Positions 24,035 to 35,950 are shown, counted from the stretch's first letter. The stretch: DNA of 64,000 bases from Coix lacryma-jobi var. lacryma-jobi (GCA_009763385.1 CM019823.1:26193668-26257667), one strand, 5' to 3'. Numbers and translations are program-made. The notes: generated from the sequence alone by a model not told the origin.

Positions 24035-26559
24035 TCACTTGTCGAGGACCTGGATCAGTGTTGGCTCATAATGATCAGGGGCCTCAAACCCATGAAGGTT
24101 CATGACTGTCGCTGCAACATTAGCGAGGCCGGCATTTGCGAGGTCTGTACGGAACGTGACGCCAGGTGCAAGCCCAGGGCCTCCAATTGCGATTGGAACC
24201 TGCAGAGGACGGATAGTTTCAGATTTCTCTGATCAAGAGCGCACCGAGAGGACAGCGTATACTGTATGGATTATTATAACACCTAACATATCTCAACTGA
24301 ACTTACCGGATTCAGCGTGTGCGAAGTAAGGATCTGGACCTTCCCGTCCTTGTCCCGGAGCGGTTTTCCAGACTTGTCTCTTTTCGCCATGTCCTCGGCG
24401 TTGCCATGGTCGGCAGTGAGTACAAAAATGCCACCCACTTGCTCAACGGCATCGAGGATGATCTAGAAGATACAAATAAAGTGACAGTTATCTAAACAGA
24501 GGAAACTGGAACATGTTTGTGTGCTATGCATGGTGACCTATCAATCAGTCAATCAATCAATTGGTAGGAAATCTCAGGAAGATAAGATAAGAGAGGTGAT
24601 CATGCATGTGTACCTTAACAGCCTCATCAGCTGCCTTGCATCCAACAATGGTTGCCTCAATGTCTCCTGTATGGCCAACCATATCTCCATTCGCAATGTT
24701 GACCCTTACCTACAAAATGCCCCTGTTAGTGTTTGATTAAAGTCCCTGCCTTATCTGTGCATTGCTTTTGTGTTCAAAGACAGTTATTTATTTAAGACGA
24801 TTTTTTAAATCCATTATAACTACCTGATCAAATTTTCGGCTCAGGATGGCATCCCTTGCCTTGTGTGCAATCTCCAAGGCCTTCATCTTGGGCTGAACAT
24901 TGAAGGGGATGCCGGTGTCGCTGGGAATTTCTTCATATTTTTCCAAGTCTTGGTTGAAGTAACCAGATCGATTCCCGTTCCAGAAAAAGGTGACGTGGCC
25001 AAACTTGACCGTCTCACTGCAGTTTAATACGAGCAATGTCCAAGTAAGACTTCATAGCAACTCATGACTTGTCAGGTGTCACAAGGCAGAGAAAAATAAT
25101 CCACCTGCAAGCATAGGTGCGAATGCCGTTGCGCGCCAGGTATTCACCGGACGTCCTCTCTATCTCCGGGGGCGCAACGAGATAATGGCTTGGGAGCTTG
25201 AGCTCGCCGTCGTACTGAAGCATGCCGGCGTAGCGTATCTTGGGGAACCTGACACGGTCAAACCTGTCGAAGCCCTCGCACTCCAGCGCCTTGGCAAGCA
25301 TCACCATCCGGTCCGCTCTGAAATTGAACGTCACGACAGCATCCCCGTCCTGTATCGGGCCGACCGGCTTCCCGCTCCCGTCATCGACTACGACGAAGGG
25401 AGGCAAGTACTGGTCGTTGGCCTCTGCATCCTCCCTGAGCTTCTTCACGGCCTCGAGCGCGCTCTTGAACCTGTGCGGGGCTTCGCCGAGCACATGCGCA
25501 TCCCAGCCTCGCTTCACAACCTGCCAGTCATTCTGCAAACAGAAGACGACAGGTACCAGTGGTGTGGTAATCACAAGATACAGTACTACTATGTGCATGT
25601 GCTCACAGAGTAGCAGAGCACCTCGTAACGATCCATGGTGACATACATCCTGCCACCGCCGGAGGCTATTCTCGCATCGACGCCCTTCTGCCGAAGCCTG
25701 GCAAGGTCCTCCTCGAGCATCTCCACGAACCCGACGCTGGTGCCATCCAGCACGTCCCGGCCGTCCGTGAGGACGTGAACCCGTATCCTCTTGGCCCCGC
25801 GCTCGCTTGCCCCTCTCAGCAGCAGCTGCATACAGCGGCGGTCAGTTGTCACGACCGAACGAGTGGTGGTGGCATCATTCATTCATTTGACTCAACCTAC
25901 CTGCAGCTGGTCGAACCTCGAGTGCACGCCTCCGTCGCTGAGCAGGCCGATGAGGTGCAGCGTGCCGTCCTGGAAGGATTGCTGGATGTACCTGAAACCT
26001 TCGCCCTCGTATATCTTCCCGGAATGGAGCGCCAGGTCGACCAGTTTCGCGCTGCACGTCGTCGTGACCGACCGATCACTGTTGGTAGCCTAACAATAGA
26101 GCAGAGTGGTAGCTAGTCGAACTCATGTATAAATTATAATTACCCCTGCGCGTATATCTGTCCGGCTCCGAGCGCATTGTGGCCGACCTCGCTGTTCCCC
26201 ATGTCGTCATCCGTGGGCAGGCCCACCGCTGTCCCGTGCGCCTTGATGAGCCTCCATCTCTCCGGAGCTGCCTGTCGCGCATCGCATAGCAGCACATGTG
26301 ACCGTGAGTCCGTGAGCAGAGAGTGAACGGGGTGTCGATCGGCGATGCCCCGTCCGTCCGTCAGCCGGCCGTGTACCTTGGTGAGGGCGTCGAGCGTTGG
26401 CGTGTCGGCGACGTGGATGCAGTTGAAGGGGTCGGGCGCCGCCTCGCCCCAGCCGTCCAGCACCACCACCGCCACCGTCTTCCCCTTGGGCAGCCGCGGG
26501 TGCGCCGCCAGCTCCCACGGCTTCCCCTCCGCCTCCGCTGCTGCGGGCCTCGTCGCCAT
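24035..26559 (-). CDS. iPGAM: 2,3-bisphosphoglycerate-independent phosphoglycerate mutase
   Basis: Nine exons, all with GT/AG boundaries and consistent phase: 26559-26377, 26271-26144, 26051-25901, 25825-25622, 25532-25105, 25016-24824, 24709-24614, 24462-24307, 24199-24035, giving 567 residues. It interconverts 3- and 2-phosphoglycerate in cytosolic glycolysis and needs Mn2+-type metals; it belongs to the alkaline phosphatase superfamily. Visible family motifs in order are VVVLDGWGE (metal Asp), [15 protein letters not shown] (nucleophile Ser), [38 protein letters not shown] and [10 protein letters not shown]. The length matches plant enzymes (about 560). The start follows [20 protein letters not shown], with no obvious transit peptide. 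All catalytic motifs are intact. Frames on the plus strand here are shadows of GC-rich exons. Confidence 0.93.
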
Positions 26560-27029
26560 GCGGGGATGCGATACCAAACTGAAACGGGCGGAGGGAGCTG
26601 TGCTGGGTTCTGGCGTCTGCTTGCTCTGCTCGTCGGGTTTTGGTGGTGGTGGTGGTGGTGGGGTGGCCGATGGCCGTGGCCAGGCCTGGAAGCCTCTTGG
26701 CGCGACTCCAAGTGGCAGCCTGGGAGGTGTGTACAGAACGTTCTCTCCCTCCTTGTTGAACAGCAACGTGACAATGCGTCAGCGACACGTGGTGGTGTTC
26801 TCGTGTAGCACTCGGCTTCAAGACCCTGCGTGGCGTGGCTGCGTTGTCCACCACCATCACTCGTGCTGTGCTCGTGGGCTACTGGGCTCAAGGTAGGTGA
26901 AGGTCCAGCCGCTTCGGAAGCCGCCGAACGGGCTGCGAGGTTTACACGAGGCCCAGAAGAAAAGGAAACGGCGTCAAATCGGCCTCGGAAGTCTGAAGGC
27001 CGGATCACACGAGCGGCAGTTCCAAATTC

Positions 27030-27037
27030 TTATATAG
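27030..27037 (-). promoter_or_regulatory. candidate TATA box for the phosphoglycerate mutase
   Basis: CTATATAA on the minus strand lies 471 bp upstream of the ATG. It would imply a leader of about 440 nt, possibly with a leader intron. I found no nearer TATA box. Confidence 0.4.
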
Positions 27038-27221
27038 CGTGCGTGCGCCGGGTGGGATAGCGACGCACCATTGCCTTTCTCAACAGCTGCCTCTCTCGGC
27101 AGCAGTTACTGGGTGCAGTGCGGGCTAGCAGCGGCTGTTGGTCTTATCGTTTTTTTACTATTCCTATATACTATATCCTACTACTTATCAGCTAAAATGC
27201 CCGATATTAATTTTAAAAATG

Positions 27222-27787
27222 ACTATTTAATCTCTCTAGTCCGTCGTCTCAACCTTCACAAGGTCATATTAGAAACGTACCAAACGTGTCTAGTATGAGC
27301 CAAACAGCTAAGTCGTAGTGGTGTGAGTTAACGGTGAGTTGATGAGCGTTATGGTAGAAATTAGGCTGGTGTATAATGCCTAAGACATTATATCTTCTAA
27401 CGAAGAACTGAAACTCTAAAACCTCAATGAATTCTATCTATGTTCTTCTTCTCTATTCCTGCTTTTCTTTAAATCTCCAATTCTCAAGCTAACTATCTGA
27501 TTCATTGTGGAATCATGACATGAGGCTAAAGAGCCCAATGAATGTTAGTCTAGGTTTAAAATTGAATGTCTTTTTGTTGAAGCAAGGAATTTAATTACAA
27601 TACATAGAGATTAAAATAGGATAATGAAGATTGGCTTCACGAAATCGTAGATAAATATGCTATTGTAGATATAGATTATATGCTGATTTGTTAAAAGATG
27701 CTAGAAAAAATGAAAAAACATTTTGATATGAATTTTTATAACTCAACACAATTCTATCGTAGGCACCGTCTAAAAGCCAACCATCAT
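27222..27787. repeat. dispersed repeat, copy 2
   Basis: This is the homologue of 12383-12945 in the same orientation, with scattered substitutions and small indels. It is an unclassified, non-coding TE fragment. Confidence 0.65.
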
Positions 27788-27792
27788 AACAC

Positions 27793-28184
27793 TGAGGCCA
27801 CCTTTAGTTTTAAGATTTCTCGTCACATCGATTCCTTAAATACATGCATGGAGCATTGTAGATAAAAAAAACTAATTGTACTTTTAGTATATACATGTCG
27901 AGACGAATCTTTTGAGTCTAGTTAATTCATGTTTGGACAAAGTTTGTCCAATAACAACGAAAGTGCTACAGTGTCTCTGTGCAAAAAAATTCTCCAACTA
28001 GGTCTTGTTTAGTTTGCAAATTTTTTGGTGAAAAGTTTATGTAGTACTTTCGTTGTTATTTGACAAACTTTGTCCAAATATAGATTAACTAGATTTAAAA
28101 GATTCGTCTTGACATTTACAAATAAATTGTGCAATTAGTTACTTTTTGTCTATATGCACGTGTTTAAAGATTTAATATGACGGC
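27793..28184. mobile_element. two overlapping, inverted MITE remnants
   Basis: 27793-28008 starts GGCCACCTTTAGTTT and contains CGTCACATCGATTCC and ACAAAGTTTGTCCAATA. 28004-28184 starts GGTCTTGTTTAGTTTGC and carries the same internal phrases inverted. Both belong to the GGCCTTGTTTAG family of which 54315-54522 is a complete copy. Confidence 0.5.
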
Positions 28185-28235
28185 AGGGCCGTCTCCAGAA
28201 ATTTGGAGCCCCAGAGCGAGCTACCAGTGAGTTCT

Positions 28236-29507
28236 TGTAAGGACCTGTGTGGCCTAGAGGGGGGGTGAATAGGCCTGTCAAAAATCACAGCTTAAAAACA
28301 AATTAGATAGGCCCGGCACTACCGCCCTGTGCCCGGCACTGCCGCTCCCCGGCACTGCCGGCCTCAGCGCGGTACTGCCGCGCAGATGAAGACCAGAAGC
28401 TGCAATTCGAAATCTAACCACAATCTGCAGATTCTATATGAATAGGAATGTAACAATAGGCTATATGAACCAACAGAAACAACTACTCCAAGCCAAATAT
28501 GAAAGATAGAGTAGATCGAGCCAAACCCTAGAATATATCACAAGCTCATGAACATAGAGAATGAAACTAAGCAAGCACGCGAGACAAGTGATTTATCCCG
28601 TGGTTCAGCTCGCCACCAAGGCTTGCCTACCTCCACGTTGTTGAGGTTGACCACTTAGGTCATGAGCTTTGCAACTCAACCTCGTTCTCAAGTCAAGGAA
28701 CCAAATCCTTGAGGTGAGGGGTAATCTTACTAGCTGCACAAGTGATTACAAACCTCCCTAGGCCGCCACACAAGTTGGCAAGGCTCTAGGGCGACGCCTA
28801 GCCGGCTAGGGTTCCAAGAACCCAAGAGTAATAGAAGCAAATCCACCGGCTATGGCTCAAATCAAGTGCTCTAGGCAGTAGATCTCAGCTAGGGCTCCTC
28901 TTTGGTGAAGGTTTGAGCCTCTCAACCACTTGGAATCAATGGGAATGGAAATTTGGGTGGTTGGGAGCTTGGAGAGCCTTCAATGGAGAAGAGAGAGCTT
29001 GTCTGGAGGTAGGTGGAGTGAATGGTCGTGGATTACCGTTGGGAGGCAGAGGGGGTGATGTAAATACCCCCTGCCATCCAACGGACAAATCAAGTCGCGG
29101 CAGTGCCGGCCTTAGCCCGGTAGTGCCGCGGCCCGGCACTGCCGCGCCTAGAGCGGCACTGCCGTGCCCACCAAACAGACAGGAACAGATCTACAATGGG
29201 TGCAGCTGTCTTTGGTTGGAAATGTGGATGGTTTGAGTTGGTTTGAGCACATGTCATTCAGCCATATCAATGAATTTGCATTCCCCCTTTATAGTACGGC
29301 ATTCCTAAAACTCAAATAACCAAAATAGAATATCTTTGAAGCACTTTGAGTCCGGAACCGATGAAATGTAGTGTGAGGGGTCCACCAACGCATATACACC
29401 ATCCTTTCTTATCATAACCTGCTTGTCAACTTCATAAATCTCATTAGTCCTCTAATCGTGTGGTCATTATCACCAAAACCCACAATTAGGGCTTGATTGC
29501 ACTTACA
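28236..29507 (-). repeat. Sirevirus 3' LTR (left copy)
   Basis: 1272 bp, TGTAAGGACC...GCACTTACA. It contains two four-core palindrome modules, at 28311-28385 and 29096-29168. Aligned by eye, it differs from the right copy by a 7-versus-9 G run and by one C/G change inside the first module. Confidence 0.93.
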
Positions 29508-29521
29508 ATCTCCCCCTTTTT
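29508..29521 (-). promoter_or_regulatory. polypurine tract
   Basis: On the minus strand AAAAAGGGGGAGAT abuts the 3' LTR. It is the expected plus-strand primer for reverse transcription. Confidence 0.8.
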
Positions 29522-29792
29522 GGTGATTGATGACAACACAATTAGAGCTTACAAGAGAAGGGTATAAAACTGAGATTTTGAAGCTTAGGTGTGAAACCTC
29601 CCCCTAAATGTGTGAATGAGAGCTGAAATCTCAATTTGGCATTAAAGGCCAACATTCACATATTTGAAAGTGAGAGATAGGTTCAGTTTCACATCTAATA
29701 GCTTTGTGGGGTGCAAAAAACTGTGTCAATAATAATACGTGATGCGAATGACAGTTTAAGCATACATCAGAGATGTTTGCTGTCTTCTGCCA

Positions 29793-29878
29793 GAGCGGCA
29801 CTGCCGCTCTGGGCGCGGCACTGCCGGGGCCCGGCACTGCCGGCCCTGGAGCGGCACTGCCGCTCAGGCAATAGACAG
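29793..29878. repeat. four-core palindrome module, downstream of ORF3
   Basis: Four perfect CGGCACTGCCG cores lie in about 80 bp, the middle two joined by GGGGCCC. It sits between ORF3 and the 3' LTR. Confidence 0.85.
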
Positions 29879-30162
29879 CAAACGCAGCGGACAGAAAACG
29901 TAACACAAAACTGATCTAAACAGGTAAAGATACATGTCCACATCCAAGCCTAAGAAGTAGTACCATAGAGTATTATTACATAACATAGAGTTTTGATCGC
30001 ATCAAACTCTCTCACAACTCACAACTACAACTACAACTACAACTAAAGATGGGGACATGAACAGAAAAAGTGGTTGTACCCCCTTCTCTTCACCTAATTC
30101 TCCCCCTTTGGCAACAAGTCACCAAAAAGAGAGAAAGAGAGAAGAGAAGAGTGTCCAAGCAC

Positions 30163-31731
30163 TCAATCATCATCCGAAGCTATCGTGTCCCACTGAACTT
30201 CTTCTTCTTCCTCCTCATCATCATCGTCGTCGTCGTCATCGGACTCTACTACAGCCTTCCCCTGACGGTGTGTGGAACTGGTGTAGCGGGTCGAGGTGGA
30301 GGCACGTGTAGAACGACGAGGTGGCACTGGCACGATCTCCTCCTGCTCCTCCTCATCATCATCATCATCAATATCATCTGAATCAAGGCTGGAGAGGTCG
30401 AAGCGAGGTGGAGAGCGGGGTGGAGGTAACGGCGAACGACCCGCCCGCTCTCGCTCGGCGCGCTGCTCAACAAGTGCCTGGTGCGCTGTCTGGGCTGCGT
30501 AGGTGCAGGTGGAGAAGATGGCCTTGATCCATCTTGCTAACTTGCTCTTCTTCTTCCTCCGATAGGAAGGATGGGAGCTCTCAGGTCTATCTGCTGCTGC
30601 TGCTGCCCCTGCTGAACCTCCTGCTGCCCCTTTCTTCTTCTCGGCCCTGTACGGCTCATGCAACCCATCCTTAGGAAAAGAATGGCCGGAGACCATCTCT
30701 ATCATGAACATGACGTAGGGTGCATAAAGAACCGCCTTCCTAGCATCCTCAGCTGCAACCTGTAGCTCAGTCCATATGAAGCTGGATATGGAAAAGGGAG
30801 TAGCCTGAGGGGCCATCCTAGCCAACATGTTCCTGCCATATCCATATAAGTTAGAGTGCGAGCCACTCTTTGGGTTGAGCGTCTGTCTGAAAAGGTTGTT
30901 GAGCATGTAATAAAAAGGTTTTAGCCCCTTCACCAACCCATCAGCCTTGCTAGGGTCTTCATACATGTGGGCAATCTCACTCTCTGTCAGGGTCCTCTCA
31001 TCATGTAGATTGTCAAACTCCCTGTCCTCGCTGCCCAAGCCAAGGATCCTACTAAAGGTCTCATAAGTGACCTTGTAGTGGCGACCCTCGGTCATCCAGT
31101 GCATCTCCTCAACCACGTTGTCAACATACAGGGTGGCATGGAACTGGTGGATAATCTCTGTGTTCCAGTTGTGGCTGAATCCCATCAAGTCATACATGTT
31201 ACTTTGCTTGCACGCAGCCACTACCCTGTTGATATCACGGTCAGTCTTTGCTTCTAGGTGCTCCCAATCCACGTACTTCATGTTCAGAATCTTGGACTTC
31301 TTGGCATTGTACAGGACTGAGCGGTAGAAGTCAGAATGAAACTCATTCCAGAACCTGTAGTCAATGCCCATATCCTTTGGAGCATTGTATGGATTATGCT
31401 GTCGCTGGGACTTGACCGAGCTGAACTGCTGATAGTAGGACACAGGCTGCCTTGCTCTTGTGTCCTGCGGTGGCCTCTCCTGGACATCCTCCTCATAGGG
31501 CTGCACATGAGCCCTGCTGACCTCTGCCAAATGCTCAGGGGTGGCAGGGTAAAGATCCTCCCTGATCTGTCGACCCTGCATCTGGAGACGTGCCTCATCT
31601 CTGATCTGCTGTCTAGCTGCCACATCTCCTTGGGAGCTAGCGCCACCACGACGGGCTGGCTGCTTGCTCCTCCCCCTGAGCGGATCCATCCTTCTCTTGG
31701 TCCTCCTCTCATCATCACCTCCGCCCGACAT
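30163..31731 (-). CDS. Sirevirus third ORF, 'putative plant transposon protein'-like
   Basis: A 522-residue ORF lies between pol and the 3' LTR on the element's sense strand. The start is a true ATG, directly preceded by TTTTAG, a splice-acceptor-like sequence. Residues 1-110 are basic and disordered. The middle (about 120-350: DYRFWNEFHSDFYRSVLYNA, EEMHWMTEGRHYKVTYETF, and an FSISSFIWTELQ-type block) resembles the uncharacterised plant-transposon domain found in many plant retroelements. The C-terminus has long Asp/Glu runs. I see no signal peptide or membrane span, so it is not an envelope protein by sequence. Position matches the extra ORF known from some Sireviruses. Function is unknown. 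Acidic tails of this kind occur in histone- or nucleic-acid-binding chaperones, but that is only a suggestion. Confidence 0.75.
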   Translation of the reverse strand: MSGGGDDERRTKRRMDPLRGRSKQPARRGGASSQGDVAARQQIRDEARLQMQGRQIREDLYPATPEHLAEVSRAHVQPYEEDVQERPPQDTRARQPVSYYQQFSSVKSQRQHNPYNAPKDMGIDYRFWNEFHSDFYRSVLYNAKKSKILNMKYVDWEHLEAKTDRDINRVVAACKQSNMYDLMGFSHNWNTEIIHQFHATLYVDNVVEEMHWMTEGRHYKVTYETFSRILGLGSEDREFDNLHDERTLTESEIAHMYEDPSKADGLVKGLKPFYYMLNNLFRQTLNPKSGSHSNLYGYGRNMLARMAPQATPFSISSFIWTELQVAAEDARKAVLYAPYVMFMIEMVSGHSFPKDGLHEPYRAEKKKGAAGGSAGAAAAADRPESSHPSYRRKKKSKLARWIKAIFSTCTYAAQTAHQALVEQRAERERAGRSPLPPPRSPPRFDLSSLDSDDIDDDDDEEEQEEIVPVPPRRSTRASTSTRYTSSTHRQGKAVVESDDDDDDDDEEEEEEVQWDTIASDDD

Positions 31732-32354
31732 CTAAAACATGGAAACTGTGGATTAGAAGACTGCATAAGGGCTGGTAGGTTATAGTGAGGCGATAGATTT
31801 TGATGGATAAGGTGTTACTTGGATCAAATCCCTGCTCATGGTCCGGCACTGCCGCTCTCTGAGCGGCACTGCCGGGGCCCGGCACTGCCGCGCAGGGCGC
31901 GGCACTGCCGCGCAGGCAGGTCAGATCTGAGCCAAGGAACACCACATCCATCATCTCTACCACTTCCCTATCATCTACAAACCCTTCTACAACCTCTAAA
32001 TACAATACCCATGGCGCATTTTACAAATCGGGAAAAACTTAGGGTTAGGGATTTTGAACCTTCACCTTGAGAGGAAGGAGAGGGAAGGAGACCCTTGGAG
32101 AAGAGGAGAACGGAGCAGCACCGACAAGGATCCCGAGCAGCACCTCCGGTGGCCGGAAGTGCCGGGGAGCACGCAGGTGAGGAGAGGAAGGTGCGGTTGC
32201 TCTTTCACCCGAGAGAGAGAGAGGAGAGGGAAACACGAGTGCGGTGAATGGATGAGGGAGAGAGAGAGAGAGAGAGAGGGGGTCACGGGTAGAGTAGGAA
32301 AGTTTTCCCTTGGCCCCCACTCGGTAACAAACTGATTCAGCCGAATCAGTAAGT
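31732..32354 (-). promoter_or_regulatory. ORF3 leader: host-like 5' UTR and putative leader intron
   Basis: Read on the minus strand, 32300-32070 is strongly pyrimidine-rich (long CT repeats) like a plant 5' UTR. It contains CTCAAG|GTGAAG, a donor-like site at 32066/32065, followed by AACCCTAA near 32045. The sequence ends TTTTAG immediately before the ORF3 ATG. A 334-nt leader intron (32065-31732) is therefore possible. Confidence 0.45.
31841..31918. repeat. four-core palindrome module, in the ORF3 leader
   Basis: Four perfect CGGCACTGCCG cores; cores two and three are joined by GGGGCCC. It lies inside the putative leader intron. Confidence 0.85.
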
Positions 32355-32426
32355 CGCGGCACTACCGCGCCTGGCGCGGCACTGCCGGGGCCCGGCACTA
32401 CCGTGCCTGGCCCGGCACTGCCGGAC
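32355..32426. repeat. four-core palindrome module, between pol and ORF3
   Basis: Four cores, two of them CGGCACTACCG. The GGGGCCC junction between cores two and three is kept. Confidence 0.85.
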
Positions 32427-32640
32427 AGTTACCTACAGAGAGAGTTATTCTCTAAGATACTACAACTTATTCTTGGAGTGGACAGGTACCTCTTGCATGA
32501 TATGACCAGCAACAAGTAATCAATACAGAACAATGGTCATACCAAGCAAGTTCCTTACAAAGATTTTGAAACACAATATGAAAGTTTTGAAATTTGTTTT
32601 ACCTAGGTCAAACTAGTTGATCAATCAAGCATGCTAGGTT

Positions 32641-35600
32641 TCAAACTAAGTTACGAGAGTCAAGTATATTTAGTTCACTCCTTAAAGCACAAAACCTTGA
32701 CTCATCTAGAGGCTTAGTGAAGATATCGGCTAGTTGTTTGTCGGTGCTCACATGTTTGATGGCGATATCTCCTTTGATTTCATGATCTCTCAAGAAGTGA
32801 TGCCGGATGTCTATGTGTTTGGTTCTTGAATGACACACTGGGTTGTTTGCTAGCTTTATGGCGCTCTCATTGTCACACAAGAGTGGGATATGAGTAAATT
32901 GACATCCGAAATCACGAAGGGTTTGCCTCATCCAAAGTAGTTGCGCACAACATGCACCTGCTGCAACATACTCGGCCTCGGCTGTGGATAGGGCTACACA
33001 ATTTTGCTTTTTAGAACTCCAAGACACTAAGGAGCGTCCAAGGAATTGACATGTCCCCGAAGTGCTTTTTCGATCTACCTTGCAACCGGCGTAATCGGAA
33101 TCCGAATAGCCAAGTAGATCAAACTTGGAGCCCTTAGGATACCACAAGCCAAGGTTTGGAGTGTGAACTAGATATCTCAAGATTCTCTTAACGACCACTA
33201 AGTGACACTCTTTCGGGTTAGCTTGAAATCTAGCACACATGCACACACTAAGCATAATATCGGGCCTAGATGCGCATAAGTAAAGGAGGGATCCAATCAT
33301 GGAACGATATACCTTGATGTCCACGACTTTTCCTTCCTTATCAAGATCAAGATGTCCATTAGTTGGCATGGGTGTTTTGATAGGCTTAGCGTTCACCATG
33401 TCAAACTTCTTTAACATATCATGGGTGTACTTGGTTTGGCAAAGAAAAGTCCCTTCCTTTAATTGCTTGATTTGAAACCCAAGGAAGAACTTGAGCTCAC
33501 CCATCATAGACATCTCAAATCTTTTAGTCATGATCCTACTAAACTCATCACAAAAGGATTTGTTAGTACTACCAAATATTATGTCATCGACATATATTTG
33601 GCACACAAAGATATCTCCATTGACTTTATGAGTGAAGAGAGTAGGATCGGCTTTGCCTATTTCAAAGCCTTGTTTGAGCAAGAATTCCTTAAGGCATTCA
33701 TACCATGCTCTAGGTGCTTGCTTAAGCCCATAGAGCGCCTTTCGGAGTTTGAAGACGTGGTTGGGAAACGTGGGATCTTCAAAGCCCGGTGGTTGCTCGA
33801 CATATACCAACTCTTGTATAGGGCCATTGAGGAATGCACTCTTCACATCCATTTGATATAGCTTGAATTCATGATGGGCTGCATAGGCTAGAAGAATCCG
33901 AATGGCTTCAAGTCTTGCAACCGGTGCATATGTTTCTTCAAAGTCCAGGCCCTCTACTTGTGTGAACCCTTGAGCTACCAATCTTGCCTTGTTCCTTGTC
34001 ACCACACCTTCTTCATCTTGCTTGTTGCGAAAGACCCATTTGGTTCCAATGACATTGGTATTTGGTCTTTCCACGAGTGACCATACTTGATTGCGCTCGA
34101 AATTGTTGAGCTCTTCTTGCATGGCCATCACCCAATCCGGATCATCCAGGGCTTCTTCTACCTTGAGAGGTTCCAAAGAGGAGACAAACGAGTGATATTG
34201 ACAGAAATTTGCCAAATGAGAGCGTGTCGTTACCCCCTTTCGTAGACTCCCAAGAATATTATCAACGGGATGATCTCGTTGAATAGTTTGCTTGAGTCTT
34301 GGATGATCGATGGGTTCTGGTTCATCTTCGGCTTCCTCTTCTTCATCTCGCTCGAAGATGGGTTGTAGGTTCACTCCATGAAGTGGAGTAGCTGCAGCTG
34401 CTCTGGGTGTGCCCGGCACTGCTTGGCTCCGCGCGGCACTGCCGGGGTCCGGCACTGCCGGGGACGAGCCCGGCACTGCCGGGGACTGTATCTGACCAGT
34501 CCCAGCAGGAGCTTCAGCTTGAGGACCATCCTGACCAGTAGCCTGCTGTTCCTGTGGTCTTATATCACCAATGGCTAGTTGCTTGATTGCTTCACAAGGA
34601 GGTTCCTCATCACCTACAACCACCTCATCAACTTGCTCTACTTGAGAGCCATTAGTTTCATCAAACGTCACGTCTATCGCTATTTCAACCTTGCCGGAGG
34701 CCTTGTTGAAAACACGATAGGCATGCTCGTTTGATCCATAACCGAGAAGAAAACCTTCATCAACCTTGGATGCGAACTTAGAGACTCTGGGTCTCTTGTT
34801 CAATATGAAACATTTGCACCCAAATACCCTAAAGTAAGACACCTTAGGCTTGTTACCGGTTAGCAGCTCATAGGAGGTCTTCTTTCTTCTCTTGTGGAGG
34901 TAGAGGCGGTTGATTGCATGGCAAGCGGTGTTGACGGCTTCGGCCCAAAAGATGTCCGGCGTCTTGTACTCATCTAGCATCGTCCTTGCCATGTCAATGA
35001 GCGTTCTATTCTTCCTCTCCACCACACCATTTTGTTGAGGGGTGTAAGGCACTGAGAACTCATGCTTGATGCCCTCTTCATCAAGTAACTCTTCCACTTG
35101 GGTGTTTCGGAATTCGGTTCCATTATCACTACGAACCTTTTTGATGTTGAAACCGAATTCCCTTTGAGCTCTTCGTATGAACATCTTCACCTTCTCTTGC
35201 ACTACACTCTTATCATGCAAAAAGAATACCCAAGTGAAACGAGAAAAGTCATCAACAATAACAAGACCATGTTTGTTACCGCCGATGCTAAGGTAGGCAA
35301 CCGGTCCAAAGAGATCCATGTGAATCAATTCCAATGGATGAGTAGTAGTGTCATAGCTCTTTGGTGGGTGAGGTACGCCTACTTGCTTTCCGGCTTGGCA
35401 AGCTCCACATATTCTGTCTTTCTCAAAATGAACATTGGTTAGTCCTAGGATGTGGTTGTCCTTTTGAAGTTTGGCCAAATTCCTCATCCCAACATGAGCT
35501 AGTCGGCGGTGCCATAACCAACCCATGCTAGATTTTGCCACTAAACAAGTCTCAAGTTTGGCTTCACTTTTGTTGAAATCAACTAAGTAAAGCTTCCCTT

Positions 35601-35943
35601 TCAAACGACCTGTAAAGACAATAGAGGAATCCTCCCTTCTAAAGACTTCCACACCCTCATCCGTAAAGAGACAATTGAAACCCATTCCACACAATTGCGA
35701 AACGGACAACAAATTGTAACTTAACGAATCAACATGTAAGACATTAGTAATTGAATGTTCAAGTGTGATAGCAACTTTACCAAGACCTAGCACATCCCCC
35801 TTGGAGTTATCACCAAATATGATGTTCTCACTTGCATTTGTAGTTGGGGAATATGATGAGAACATACTCCTTTCTCCGGTCATATGATTTGTACATCCGC
35901 TATCAAGCACCCAACTTGATCCACCGGAGGAGTAAGCCTGCAA
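32641..35943 (-). CDS. Sirevirus pol polyprotein (protease, integrase, RT, RNase H)
   Basis: About 1100 codons without a stop. Protease DSG is near residue 15; the integrase zinc motif (HRRLAHVG...ICGACQ) near 145-185; integrase catalytic blocks [15 protein letters not shown] and [13 protein letters not shown] from about 590 with [11 protein letters not shown] and YVDDIIFGS near 784; RNase H with YSDSDYAGC near 949 and STAEAEYVA, ending [10 protein letters not shown]. The listed left boundary of translation is not an ATG (TTG). The frame is open further upstream and overlaps the end of gag in the +1 frame, so pol probably depends on frameshifting or splicing. Residues about 486-511, between integrase and RT, are encoded by a palindrome module. 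All catalytic motifs look intact. Confidence 0.92.
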   Translation of the reverse strand: MQAYSSGGSSWVLDSGCTNHMTGERSMFSSYSPTTNASENIIFGDNSKGDVLGLGKVAITLEHSITNVLHVDSLSYNLLSVSQLCGMGFNCLFTDEGVEVFRREDSSIVFTGRLKGKLYLVDFNKSEAKLETCLVAKSSMGWLWHRRLAHVGMRNLAKLQKDNHILGLTNVHFEKDRICGACQAGKQVGVPHPPKSYDTTTHPLELIHMDLFGPVAYLSIGGNKHGLVIVDDFSRFTWVFFLHDKSVVQEKVKMFIRRAQREFGFNIKKVRSDNGTEFRNTQVEELLDEEGIKHEFSVPYTPQQNGVVERKNRTLIDMARTMLDEYKTPDIFWAEAVNTACHAINRLYLHKRRKKTSYELLTGNKPKVSYFRVFGCKCFILNKRPRVSKFASKVDEGFLLGYGSNEHAYRVFNKASGKVEIAIDVTFDETNGSQVEQVDEVVVGDEEPPCEAIKQLAIGDIRPQEQQATGQDGPQAEAPAGTGQIQSPAVPGSSPAVPDPGSAARSQAVPGTPRAAAATPLHGVNLQPIFERDEEEEAEDEPEPIDHPRLKQTIQRDHPVDNILGSLRKGVTTRSHLANFCQYHSFVSSLEPLKVEEALDDPDWVMAMQEELNNFERNQVWSLVERPNTNVIGTKWVFRNKQDEEGVVTRNKARLVAQGFTQVEGLDFEETYAPVARLEAIRILLAYAAHHEFKLYQMDVKSAFLNGPIQELVYVEQPPGFEDPTFPNHVFKLRKALYGLKQAPRAWYECLKEFLLKQGFEIGKADPTLFTHKVNGDIFVCQIYVDDIIFGSTNKSFCDEFSRIMTKRFEMSMMGELKFFLGFQIKQLKEGTFLCQTKYTHDMLKKFDMVNAKPIKTPMPTNGHLDLDKEGKVVDIKVYRSMIGSLLYLCASRPDIMLSVCMCARFQANPKECHLVVVKRILRYLVHTPNLGLWYPKGSKFDLLGYSDSDYAGCKVDRKSTSGTCQFLGRSLVSWSSKKQNCVALSTAEAEYVAAGACCAQLLWMRQTLRDFGCQFTHIPLLCDNESAIKLANNPVCHSRTKHIDIRHHFLRDHEIKGDIAIKHVSTDKQLADIFTKPLDESRFCALRSELNILDSRNLV
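34411..34486. repeat. four-core palindrome module inside pol
   Basis: Four cores (the first degraded to CGGCACTGCTT) within the pol reading frame, translated as an [20 protein letters not shown] peptide in the integrase-RT linker. Confidence 0.85.
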
Positions 35944-35950
35944 AATAAGT

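Noticed and set aside
26140..27008. Several overlapping 160-217-residue frames around the phosphoglycerate mutase 5' end
   Set aside because: They run through introns and the 5' leader; only the frame starting at 26559 fits the enzyme and the splice sites.
28311..29878. Palindrome clusters as a CRISPR-like array
   Set aside because: The cores are 11 bp with 8-16 bp between them, lie inside a plant retrotransposon, and have no array-like spacers or cas genes.
30163..31731. ORF3 as an envelope protein
   Set aside because: The position fits, but there is no signal peptide, transmembrane span or cleavage-like site.
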